A stretch of DNA of 10,431 bases from Bilophila wadsworthia ATCC 49260 (GTDB lineage: Bacteria > Desulfobacterota > Desulfovibrionia > Desulfovibrionales > Desulfovibrionaceae), in NCBI RefSeq assembly GCF_000701705.1, contig NZ_JNJP01000028.1:1-10431 (forward strand), in the 5' to 3' direction. Position numbers and translations under genes: made by a program. Below the pieces are notes generated by a model that did not search any database, was not told the origin of the DNA, and saw only the letters and a list, made by a program, of their open reading frames with translations. Each line of letters starts with the position of its first letter. Positions within the stretch are counted from its first letter, which is position 1. Below, piece after piece: positions 1 through 6,166 of this stretch.

Positions 1-14
1 CTTAAGCTGCTGTA

Positions 15-54
15 ATTCGCCGTAGGCGAATAGCAAAAACCGCTTTGAGCGGTT
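15..54. repeat. two tandem perfect hairpins
   Basis: Two short perfect inverted repeats lie side by side: ATTCGCC-GTA-GGCGAAT (15-31) and AACCGCT-TTG-AGCGGTT (38-54). Each has a 7-bp stem and a 3-base loop. Neither is followed by a T tract, so on their own they are not intrinsic terminators. With the GC-rich terminator just downstream they form a row of three hairpins, probably the 3' untranslated end of a + strand gene left of the window. They could also be part of a dispersed intergenic repeat family; only other copies in the genome would tell. Confidence 0.5.
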
Positions 55-67
55 ACCGCGTTTCAAG

Positions 68-90
68 CCCCCGGCTTTGCCGGGGGTTTT
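68..90 (+). terminator. Rho-independent terminator of a gene left of the window
   Basis: An 8-bp GC-rich stem CCCCCGGC/GCCGGGGG with a TTT loop (68-86) is followed directly by TTTT on the + strand. No + strand gene precedes it inside the window, so it should end a transcript entering from the left edge. Confidence 0.75.
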
Positions 91-138
91 GACAGCGAAA
101 AGAATGAGGACGGTGGAAGCCTATTGTAAAGCATAAAC

Positions 139-173
139 AAAAATGTTGCCCCGGAAATCTATCCGGGGCAACA
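139..173 (-). terminator. Rho-independent terminator of the permease operon
   Basis: An 11-bp perfect stem TGTTGCCCCGG/CCGGGGCAACA (144-154 with 163-173, 8-base loop) has AAAAA at 139-143, which reads as a T tract on the - strand. It lies about 70 bases past the permease stop codon and closes the ferredoxin-flavoprotein-permease operon. It faces the + strand terminator at 68-90, so two converging transcripts are insulated here. Confidence 0.85.
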
Positions 174-242
174 CAGCTGGCCGACGGCAATGGAAAGGTG
201 AACCGGAGAACCCACAGAGGGCTCCCTCCATTTCCGAGTGCG

Positions 243-1628
243 CTACATCAGGCCGATACCGTTCCAATAGGGGACGGCAACCACAACGACAAAGATCCCT
301 ACGATGAGCATACGGATCGCCAAGGCGGTTACGATGTGGCGGAGCAGGACCCGTTCAGTGATGAAAATGTAGAGGAAGTAAACGGCTTCATACGGGAAGA
401 TGTACTGGTCCAGGCCAAAGTTGAATGCGTAGAACAGCGGGAGCGGGTTTACGTTCATGGCTGTCCCCAGCTCTCCGAAGGCGGGCGTAAACGCGGCCGT
501 CGCCGCAAGCGGGGTGAGCAGGAAGTTGATGACGACCCCGGCGGCATAGGCGCATACGACGGACATGGTTTCGCCCCATCCCTGAAGCAGAGGCACGATG
601 CTCGCCACGGCCCACTTGTTCGCGCCGACGCTACCGCCCACAAAGCCGATAGCCATACAGCCCGTGATGAACACGAGGAATACGATGTTCAGGTTGCTGA
701 AGCTTTCGCGGTCAAGGACATTGATGCCGGGCAGGTAGCTCAGGAGCGCCAGCACGCAACAGACGTATACGGGATCGATATGGGTCAGGGGTTCCAGCAT
801 GAAGCCGAGGATGATGCCGAAGACGAGGACCAGCAGCTTGATTTCACGCGGCTGGATGGGGCCCATTTCGCGGCAGCTTTGCTCGATGAACGTGGAGAAG
901 TGCGCTCCGGAGACGAGCGTTTCGCGTCCCTTTACGATATAGACCGTCGCCATCGACAATGCGTAGTATATCAAATTGATGAATGTTGCCTGATAGGCAT
1001 AGTCCCAGAAGTTGACGGTCTTGTCCGTCCCCTTGAGCATCATCCCGAAAGCCCAGATGAAGGATTCCGAGGAGTGCAGGAACATGAACTGCGGGGCCGC
1101 CGCCGCAAAGAAAGCCATCATGACGATGGTGGACGACATGCGGGACTTGGCGTCGAGCTGGAGCGCTTGGATAATGCCTACTGCGATGGCGCAGAAGATG
1201 ACGACGCGGGCGAGGATGGAAGGAAGAATGACGACGAGCACAAGCCCGGCGAGGAAGAATCCCGCCACAAGGCCGTTGAAGGAGCCGCCCGTCAGCTTGA
1301 GACATCGCAAGGCCAGCCGCTTGGCCAGCCCCGTCTTTTCCATGCCTTCACCAATGATGACCGCAGCGAAGCTCAGCCACGGGAGCACGGTGGCCCACGG
1401 CCCGAATACGACTTCGGCATCCGCCACGCCGCAAAGGATATAGGCGAACGTGAGCATGGCCGCCACGCCGATGGCGGGGAATACATTGAGCGCCCATGCT
1501 ATGATGGCGGCGCTGGTAAGCCCCATGTACAGCGGGAAATGCGGCGAGACGTCTTGCGGGGAAAGGAAGTAGACGCCGCAAGGGATAAGCAGGGTCATGG
1601 TCCATTTGAGAGCCTGAACGGGATTCAT
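243..1628 (-). CDS. SLC13/CitT-like anion permease
   Basis: Predicted 461-residue polytopic inner-membrane transporter, probably importing an organic or inorganic anion coupled to a cation. The protein is almost entirely hydrophobic segments with short loops, 11-12 by eye, the usual size for the DASS/SLC13 (CitT, SODiT1) family. In the first half, PSILARVVIF sits where CitT-type members carry the PSNTAR substrate/cation signature. In the second half, LTPLAATAAFTP appears to be the matching inverted-repeat element. The ATG at 1628 is chosen because AGAGG lies 6 bases upstream; an upstream extension to 1841 overlaps the flavoprotein gene and lacks this support. It is the last gene of the operon, 161 bases after the flavoprotein. 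The substrate is unknown: the altered signature argues against assuming citrate or a C4-dicarboxylate, and the neighbouring flavoprotein suggests an oxidised or unsaturated organic acid or an anion used in respiration. The family call is firm; the substrate is inference. Confidence 0.8.
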   Translation of the reverse strand: MNPVQALKWTMTLLIPCGVYFLSPQDVSPHFPLYMGLTSAAIIAWALNVFPAIGVAAMLTFAYILCGVADAEVVFGPWATVLPWLSFAAVIIGEGMEKTGLAKRLALRCLKLTGGSFNGLVAGFFLAGLVLVVILPSILARVVIFCAIAVGIIQALQLDAKSRMSSTIVMMAFFAAAAPQFMFLHSSESFIWAFGMMLKGTDKTVNFWDYAYQATFINLIYYALSMATVYIVKGRETLVSGAHFSTFIEQSCREMGPIQPREIKLLVLVFGIILGFMLEPLTHIDPVYVCCVLALLSYLPGINVLDRESFSNLNIVFLVFITGCMAIGFVGGSVGANKWAVASIVPLLQGWGETMSVVCAYAAGVVINFLLTPLAATAAFTPAFGELGTAMNVNPLPLFYAFNFGLDQYIFPYEAVYFLYIFITERVLLRHIVTALAIRMLIVGIFVVVVAVPYWNGIGLM

Positions 1629-1759
1629 AACGACCTCTGTTGGTATGAGGGAAAAATGGCTTGACCGGACAGGAATGTACAGGCGTTTACCGGGGATATG
1701 CTTTGGAATGGTTGGCGGAACTCTGGAAAACAATTGGGGGAAAAGGGCCGTGTGGCGGG

Positions 1760-1782
1760 GCCGGGGAGGTTCTCTCCCCGGC
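1760..1782 (-). promoter_or_regulatory. intercistronic hairpin between flavoprotein and permease genes
   Basis: A 9-bp perfect stem GCCGGGGAG/CTCCCCGGC with a 5-base loop starts a few bases past the flavoprotein stop codon. No T tract follows it on the - strand; the next T run is over 15 bases away. It therefore looks like an RNA-stabilising or processing element, or a partial terminator, that would make permease mRNA differ in abundance from the enzyme mRNA. The 161-base gap containing it holds no other recognisable signal apart from the permease ribosome binding site. Confidence 0.55.
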
Positions 1783-1789
1783 GTACAGC

Positions 1790-3466
1790 CTATTTCAGGC
1801 GGTCGCGCCATGCCGTGCGGGGCGTGCCGCCTTCCTGCCAAACGCGAAGGAACTTGTCGCGGAGCAAAGGGTTCGTGAAGGTGAAGTCGGCCCGTAAATG
1901 ACGTCCCCGGCTTTCTTTGCGTTCGCGTGCCGCAATCATGAGCGCTTCGCCGAGATCGAGCAGGTTGAGCACTTCCGCAGCGCGCATCAGTTCGTGGGCA
2001 TCGGATACCGACATTTCCTTATTGATTTTTTTTCGCAGGTCGCCGATATATTTGATACCTGCCGTCAGCAGCGTATCGGAGCGCAGGCGGTGCGGGCCGC
2101 AGTCCGCGTATTCGGTCATGATCTGCTGGAGAGCGAAGTTCGCTTCCTGCCATGACGCGCCGCCGCTGCGTTCATACAGGCTGCTGAAGAATGCCATGCG
2201 CTCCTGGCAGAAAGGCGCACCGTCCACATCGGCGGGCTGACCGAGCGTTTTGTAGTCCCCCGCGTGATGCCCCGCGATCCAGCCGTAGACCGCCGCAGCG
2301 CCGATATCGCCGCTGATGTTGCCCATCATGTCGCCCGCCGCGAACAGGCCGCGGATATTGCTTTCGCCGTTGATGTCGATTTCGATGCCGTTGGTACAGA
2401 GGTTGGCTTCGTACTGCCCGAATTCCACGGCATGTCTGCCGGGATCGATGCCTTCCTTGTCCATATAGTCGAGCAGCGCGGTGAGCCCTTCGCACCGCAT
2501 GGCCCAGCGCATATGCTCGAGGTCTTCCGGGCTCGCGCCGGAGCAGTCCATATAGGCGGGGCCCGTGCCGTTGAGCTTCAGATCGGTAAAGGCGGACGCC
2601 CAGATGTCGCTGGTCATGTCGCCGGTTTCCACGTTGGGCTTGGTGATGAACGGGCCGATGGGCTTGCCGTTGGGATACCGGTAGACGCCGATCCATGTGG
2701 CCTTGCCGCAGCGGGCGAGGAAACGGGGCCCGGCATGGCGGTAGGTCTTTTCCATATTGACGAGATGGGCTCCCAAGCGCCACGCCTGTGCGATGGAGTC
2801 ACCGGTTCCGGAAGGGCACATGTTCGTGTTGAACATCTGGCTCGGCGTGGGATCGGTCGTGAACAGACGGCTGACGTATCCCGTGGCGACCACTACGGCT
2901 TTGGCCTTCACGATACGATAGGCCGGCTCGTCGGAGGAAATATCGAGGGCCAGGGCGCCGGTGATGCCGTTATCGTCGCGGAGCAGTTCCAGCACGGGCG
3001 AGTGGTTGACGATACGGACGCCTCGTTTCTTGGCCTGTTCCGTGAGCACCTTTTTTTGATTGTGGCCGTCATACTTGAGGAAAATTTTTGGACGCCCCGG
3101 ATAGGCATGGCCTTCGAAGTGGAAATCCCCGGTAGGCTTCATGTTGATGCCCCAGTCATTCCACATGTTGACGATCGTGGGGCTGGTTTCCAGAAAACGC
3201 ATGACAAGCGGCGTGTCGTTGCTGGTGGCGTTCTGGCTGTCCATAAATTCTTCATACACCACATTGATGGTGCCGTGCTTCTCCGGGATATAGCAGAGAA
3301 AATGATCGTTGCCCGTGGCTCCCGCCCCGCTGCGCTTCGTGTTGGCCTTATCCAGCAGGATTACGCTCGCGCCTTTGTCCGCCGCCGCAATAGCGGCCAT
3401 AAGTCCGGCGATGCCGCCGCCGACGATGAGAACGTCCGATTCCAGCCTTTCTTTAATGGGGATCAT
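1790..3466 (-). CDS. AprA/fumarate-reductase-like FAD flavoprotein
   Basis: Predicted 558-residue cytoplasmic FAD oxidoreductase of the succinate dehydrogenase/fumarate reductase/AprA superfamily, likely catalytic subunit of a two-subunit enzyme with the ferredoxin encoded just upstream. Seen: an N-terminal dinucleotide fold DVLIVGGGIAGLMAA (GxGxxG at 16-21) ending at acidic D39; an SGAGATGND flavin loop (46-54); a second FAD-contact block GLFAAGDMMGNISGDIGAA starting near residue 373; and a helical C-terminal domain with RKESRGRH, typical of the superfamily. There is no signal peptide or Tat motif, unlike periplasmic flavocytochrome-type fumarate reductases. The start at 3466 has GGAGG 8 bases upstream; a longer frame to 3544 overlaps the ferredoxin. 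It could act on APS-like or organic substrates. Pairing with a permease favours a small imported acid. It is probably not the housekeeping AprA, since the partner is not canonical AprB and no sat or qmo gene is nearby. Superfamily is certain; the reaction is unknown. Confidence 0.85.
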   Translation of the reverse strand: MIPIKERLESDVLIVGGGIAGLMAAIAAADKGASVILLDKANTKRSGAGATGNDHFLCYIPEKHGTINVVYEEFMDSQNATSNDTPLVMRFLETSPTIVNMWNDWGINMKPTGDFHFEGHAYPGRPKIFLKYDGHNQKKVLTEQAKKRGVRIVNHSPVLELLRDDNGITGALALDISSDEPAYRIVKAKAVVVATGYVSRLFTTDPTPSQMFNTNMCPSGTGDSIAQAWRLGAHLVNMEKTYRHAGPRFLARCGKATWIGVYRYPNGKPIGPFITKPNVETGDMTSDIWASAFTDLKLNGTGPAYMDCSGASPEDLEHMRWAMRCEGLTALLDYMDKEGIDPGRHAVEFGQYEANLCTNGIEIDINGESNIRGLFAAGDMMGNISGDIGAAAVYGWIAGHHAGDYKTLGQPADVDGAPFCQERMAFFSSLYERSGGASWQEANFALQQIMTEYADCGPHRLRSDTLLTAGIKYIGDLRKKINKEMSVSDAHELMRAAEVLNLLDLGEALMIAARERKESRGRHLRADFTFTNPLLRDKFLRVWQEGGTPRTAWRDRLK

Positions 3467-3509
3467 GATGATTGCCTCCGAGTGATAAAAGGATGCTGAT
3501 GCTGCGGGG

Positions 3510-3752
3510 TTATTCTTTGGGTTTGAGGGAATCGGAGTCCACATAGAGCAACATGTGCGTCAGAGGAAGCCGAAGCTCGATCGCCTTGGCCCGGCAATCA
3601 AGAACGCAGGCGTTGCAATGCCAGCATTCATAGGGGCGGCGTACTTCAGGAATTTTGTCTTTCTTGGGATCGTGGCGAAAGACTTGGAGCGGGCACACGT
3701 CCGCGCACATGCCGCAACCAATGCATTTGGTCCTGTCGATGACTGGGGGCAT
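3510..3752 (-). CDS. 2x[4Fe-4S] ferredoxin, AprB-like electron-transfer subunit
   Basis: An 80-residue protein with two cysteine quartets: CIGCGMCADVCP (Cys 10, 13, 16, 20) and ECWHCNACVLDC (Cys 43, 46, 49, 53). This allows two [4Fe-4S] clusters. The CWxCxxC second motif followed by a CRAKAIELRLP-type strand and a short polar tail resembles AprB. However, the protein is much shorter than AprB, lacks its long C-terminal extension and has Arg instead of Pro after the last Cys. It most likely carries electrons to or from the FAD of the next gene, whose start codon is 43 bases downstream. The start is supported by AGGAGG 8 bases before ATG. It is the first gene of the operon and follows a candidate operator and a terminator that isolates the regulator gene upstream. 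Fold and clusters are clear; partnership is from gene order. Confidence 0.88.
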   Translation of the reverse strand: MPPVIDRTKCIGCGMCADVCPLQVFRHDPKKDKIPEVRRPYECWHCNACVLDCRAKAIELRLPLTHMLLYVDSDSLKPKE

Positions 3753-3842
3753 ATTCGTTTCCTCCTGAGCAAAACGGTGTTTTCCGAAGTTGGGGTATCA
3801 TGAGATGTCGTTATGCGTTCTTTCTTTCACAACATGGGTGAG

Positions 3843-3862
3843 TGCGACTATCGCATATGCGA
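3843..3862. promoter_or_regulatory. candidate operator upstream of the ferredoxin operon
   Basis: A perfect 12-bp palindrome TCGCATATGCGA (3851-3862) is preceded by another TGCGA (3843-3847), giving a second, overlapping inverted pair TGCGA-N3-TCGCA. It lies about 90-110 bases upstream of the ferredoxin start, after the regulator's terminator, where a regulator site is expected. It is not a classical CRP (TGTGA-N6-TCACA) or FNR (TTGAT-N4-ATCAA) box. The Crp/Fnr-type protein encoded next door is the obvious candidate binder. A possible -35 is TTGTGA on the - strand near 3825-3830; no convincing -10 was found. Confidence 0.4.
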
Positions 3863-3870
3863 CAAAACGC

Positions 3871-3906
3871 AAAAAAGCCCGTCATGAAGAATGACGGGAT
3901 TTTTTG
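3871..3906 (-). terminator. bidirectional-type terminator after the regulator gene
   Basis: An 8-bp stem CCCGTCAT/ATGACGGG (3878-3885 with 3891-3898) has AAAAAA on its left and TTTTTT on its right, so it can terminate on both strands. It lies about 70 AT-rich bases past the regulator stop codon. It should stop regulator transcripts before the ferredoxin operon, implying that operon has its own promoter between here and 3752. Confidence 0.8.
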
Positions 3907-3976
3907 TATTACACTGAAATAATTTAATTAAAATAAAAACAAGCTAAATGGATATTTTTTCACGAAAAGGCGGGCT

Positions 3977-4687
3977 TTATAGGTGCGCCATATGGCGCAG
4001 CCGTTCCATATCAATGATTTCCACGCGGCGGCAGGTAAAGCAGGCAATGATGGCTTCCTGTTTGAGGTGCTGGATTGCCCGCGCCAGTGTAGCGCGATGG
4101 ACGCCGAACACGGAAGCGAGCTGTTCCTGCGTCATGCCGAGAGGGAACTCATCGGAACCCCGTTCAAGGCTGAGGGAAATGAGAAAGCGGCTGAAACGGG
4201 TGACGAAATCATTCATGAGCATGTCAGTGAGATACGTATGGTAGGTGAGGACCAGCGTGCCGAGCAACTCGATAACGGAAAGCATGAGGTTGGGATACCG
4301 GGCGGCGAAAACGGGATCATGCAGTACCTTTCCCGGAATTTGCCAGATCACGGCGTCGGTCATGCACTGATACTGCCCGGATGCCTCACACCGGGTGGCC
4401 GCGGGAGCGAGGTTGAAGATGCTTCCCGGCTCAAAGGAAACGACCGAACGCATCCTGCCGTCGATCGTGTCGAAAACCACATGGACTTTTCCTTCATCAA
4501 TATAAAAGAGATCGAAACAGGTTTCGCCCTCAACCTTGACGATGCTTCCGGCGGAGTGGCGCTGCTTGGTGCCAAGATGCAGTATCTCGTGCCATGCCGT
4601 AGCCATGTTTCCGATCTTTGGAACGGCAAATGGGGCGAACAGGGGCAGCTTGCTGGATGAAACGGGGATACTGTCGTGCTTGGCCAT
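3977..4687 (-). CDS. Crp/Fnr-family transcriptional regulator
   Basis: A 236-residue cytoplasmic regulator. The N-terminal half (about 35-125) is a cyclic-nucleotide-binding-type beta roll, with FDLFYIDEGKVHVVF and a later VIWQIPGK strand. A long dimerisation helix follows (about 127-170). The C-terminal winged helix-turn-helix (about 183-235) contains MTQEQLASVFGVHRATLARAI. There is no FNR-type N-terminal cysteine cluster; the cysteines (57, 100, 108, 217, 220) are scattered, so oxygen sensing by FNR chemistry is not supported. The start at 4687 has GGAGG 7 bases upstream. Its position and orientation just upstream of the ferredoxin-flavoprotein-permease operon, but separated from it by a terminator, suggest a dedicated regulator answering to the pathway substrate or a related signal. 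Effector unknown. An inverted repeat spanning its own translation start may be an autoregulatory site. Confidence 0.88.
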   Translation of the reverse strand: MAKHDSIPVSSSKLPLFAPFAVPKIGNMATAWHEILHLGTKQRHSAGSIVKVEGETCFDLFYIDEGKVHVVFDTIDGRMRSVVSFEPGSIFNLAPAATRCEASGQYQCMTDAVIWQIPGKVLHDPVFAARYPNLMLSVIELLGTLVLTYHTYLTDMLMNDFVTRFSRFLISLSLERGSDEFPLGMTQEQLASVFGVHRATLARAIQHLKQEAIIACFTCRRVEIIDMERLRHMAHL

Positions 4688-4688
4688 G

Positions 4689-4718
4689 ATTGCACCTCCA
4701 GAGTATAAAGTGTGCAAT
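4689..4718. promoter_or_regulatory. inverted repeat ATTGCAC-N16-GTGCAAT at the regulator start
   Basis: A perfect 7-bp inverted repeat (4689-4695 and 4712-4718) begins one base upstream of the regulator ATG. It encloses the regulator's GGAGG ribosome binding site and a - strand TATACT that could be its -10 box. It could act as a DNA operator for autoregulation, or as an mRNA hairpin that presents or hides the ribosome binding site. Confidence 0.4.
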
Positions 4719-4801
4719 AGTCCCGGGTGGAAAACAAGGGCCCGCCTCAACGGAGCGGGAGTTCCCTCGGGGCGGATGCAGTCGGTGGTTGTGGAGCGCG
4801 C

Positions 4802-4843
4802 CGGAGGCCGCAAAAAAACGCATTCCGGCCGCTCCGTTTTTTT
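4802..4843 (+). terminator. terminator-like hairpin with T7 tail in the divergent intergenic region
   Basis: CGGAG-GCCG pairs with CGGC-(CG bulge)-CTCCG (4802-4810 with 4826-4836), followed by TTTTTTT on the + strand. No + strand gene lies upstream, since the regulator is on the other strand, so this may insulate the next promoter or be left from a lost gene. The rest of the roughly 320-base gap 4688-5007 holds the regulator promoter region, a GC-rich weak hairpin near 4741-4759 and the OB-fold gene promoter. Confidence 0.45.
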
Positions 4844-4919
4844 ACTGCAAATTCAGTGAGAAAAAAGGACATCGCATGGTGATGAAGATGCGAAGAGTGC
4901 GGGAGGGCGCTTGAGAGAA

Positions 4920-4962
4920 TCTTTTTTTGCTCTTAACATTCTCTTCACGCCCTGTGTAGCAT
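4920..4962 (+). promoter_or_regulatory. promoter with three tandem 11-bp response-regulator repeats
   Basis: Three consecutive 11-base units of the form TCTT-N6-C start at 4920, 4931 and 4942. The last two contain CTTAAC and CTTCAC spaced by 5 bases, matching the tandem, one-helical-turn architecture of OmpR-family sites. It is especially close to PmrA/QseB boxes (CTTAA repeats). A -35-like TTAACA (4933-4938) overlaps the repeats and a TAGCAT -10 (4957-4962) follows at 18 bases. The nearby QseB-like regulator is the likely binder, giving autoregulation of the downstream genes. Confidence 0.6.
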
Positions 4963-5007
4963 GATAGCTTCACCAATGAATGAGAACCCCCATAAAGGAG
5001 TATCCGT

Positions 5008-5382
5008 ATGCGTTACATCATGGCTTTGCTGCTTTCTTTGGCTTTGGCAGTTCCCGCTTTCGCGGGGTTTGAGGGACCTAATGCCAGTACCGGCGGATTC
5101 GCTGGCCCCGGCCCTCAGACCATTACGAAAGCGGCGCAGGTACAAAATGCCCTTGATGATACCACCTGCACGCTGGAAGGGAATATTCTGGAACGCCTCA
5201 GCAAAAACAAGTATGTATTTCAGGATGATTCCGGAAAGATAACGGTAGAAATCGGCCAGCGGATCTTTGGTTCCAATAGGGTAACGCCGGAGACGCGGGT
5301 GAGGCTGACGGGCGAAGTGGATCACAAGAAGCAAGGGCGCGCCAATGAAGTGGACGTGCGGTATCTTGAAATCGTGAAGTAG
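5008..5382 (+). CDS. secreted YgiW/YdeI-type bacterial OB-fold (BOF) protein
   Basis: A 124-residue exported protein. An N-terminal signal peptide has a short basic start, a hydrophobic core and a likely cleavage after AFA (residues 17-19). The mature part carries the BOF signature: a small helix (VQNALDDTTCTLEG), then LEGNILERL...KYVFQDDSGKITVEI, VTPETRVRLTGEVD and a closing strand VDVRYLEIV. YgiW/YdeI-family proteins are small periplasmic OB-fold proteins linked to stress, cationic peptide and peroxide tolerance; the ligand is generally unknown. The start has AAAGGAG 7 bases upstream. It is the first gene after the repeat-bearing promoter and precedes a two-component pair, the order known from ygiW-qseBC loci. 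A terminator follows 10 bases after the stop, so it is probably the most abundant product of the unit. The family call is strong; the precise role is inference. Confidence 0.88.
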   Translation: MRYIMALLLSLALAVPAFAGFEGPNASTGGFAGPGPQTITKAAQVQNALDDTTCTLEGNILERLSKNKYVFQDDSGKITVEIGQRIFGSNRVTPETRVRLTGEVDHKKQGRANEVDVRYLEIVK

Positions 5383-5392
5383 TTCGTTCGGG

Positions 5393-5430
5393 AAGGCGGG
5401 CGCGGAGATTCTCTGTGCCCGCCTTTTGTT
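5393..5430 (+). terminator. terminator between the OB-fold gene and the two-component genes
   Basis: A 9-bp stem AAGGCGGGC/GCCCGCCTT (5393-5401 with 5417-5425) is followed by TTGTTT. It starts 10 bases after the OB-fold stop codon. It should end most transcripts and leave limited read-through into the regulator and kinase genes, unless those have their own promoter in the 43 bases that remain before the regulator start. Confidence 0.75.
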
Positions 5431-5473
5431 TATGGCATTGCCGGAAGACCGTTTGAGGGAAGCGGAGGAGCGC

Positions 5474-6166
5474 ATGGAAGCAGGCCGGATACGTGCACTG
5501 ATTATTGAAGACAACCAAGATATTACCGCAAATCTGTACGCGTTCCTCGAACCTCTCGGCTATGAGCTCGACTGTTCCGCCAACGGCCATATCGGATTGG
5601 AGATGGCGGTGGCGGGTACCTTTGACGTCATCGTGCTGGACATCATGCTTCCGGGGATGGACGGGTTGGCGGTGTGCCGGGCTTTACGGGAAGAACATGT
5701 CGATCCGACGCCGATTCTCATGTTGACGGCCCGTGATACGGTTGCGGATCGTGTGACGGGGCTTGATTGCGGAGCTGACGACTATCTGGTCAAGCCGTTT
5801 TCGATGAAGGAGCTGGACGCCCGGTTGCGTGCGCTGGTGCGCCGTGCGCGGGGGCGGCAGACCCGTAGCGTCTTACGTTGGGAAGACATTGAGCTTGATC
5901 CCGCGGCCCACAGCGCAACCCGGAGCGGGGTTCCCCTGCGTTTGAGCCCAACAGGGTTCGTCATTTTGGAGACATTGCTGCGGGCCGCTCCGGCCGTCGT
6001 CCCCAGAACGGAACTTGAACAAGCCATCTGGGGGGATTTTCCGCCGGACAGCGATGCCTTGCGTACCCATATCCATGAATTGCGCCAGAAGCTGGACAAA
6101 CCGTTTACCTGTCCGCTCCTCAAGACGATCCCGCATGTAGGCTATACGTTGGTTCGGCATGAATAA
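5474..6166 (+). CDS. OmpR/PhoB-family response regulator, QseB/PmrA-like
   Basis: A 230-residue two-component response regulator. The receiver domain (about 7-120) has the acidic pocket E12-D13, phosphoacceptor D56 in VLDIMLPGMDG, conserved T85 (LTARD) and K107 (LVKPF). The C-terminal winged helix (about 132-228) has RLSPTGFVILETLL, a recognition-helix region DALRTHIHELRQKLD and the terminal VGYTLVRH hairpin of OmpR-type DNA-binding domains. The start at 5474 is preferred because GGAGG lies 5 bases upstream and the receiver begins a few residues later; a longer frame from 5426 would start inside the terminator. The gene overlaps the kinase gene by 8 bases, so the two are translationally coupled. 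The likely target is the tandem-repeat promoter of the OB-fold gene upstream. Function as a regulator is certain; its stimulus is not visible. Confidence 0.92.
   Translation: MEAGRIRALIIEDNQDITANLYAFLEPLGYELDCSANGHIGLEMAVAGTFDVIVLDIMLPGMDGLAVCRALREEHVDPTPILMLTARDTVADRVTGLDCGADDYLVKPFSMKELDARLRALVRRARGRQTRSVLRWEDIELDPAAHSATRSGVPLRLSPTGFVILETLLRAAPAVVPRTELEQAIWGDFPPDSDALRTHIHELRQKLDKPFTCPLLKTIPHVGYTLVRHE

Noticed and set aside
198..1664. 488-codon + strand reading frame
   Set aside because: It is antisense to the permease gene. Its translation is full of Asp, Glu, Gly, His and Arg without any fold signature, as expected for the complement of a hydrophobic GC-rich gene, and it lacks a ribosome binding site.
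2264..3499. 411-codon + strand reading frame
   Set aside because: It is antisense to the flavoprotein gene, whose FAD motifs and GGAGG start are unambiguous.
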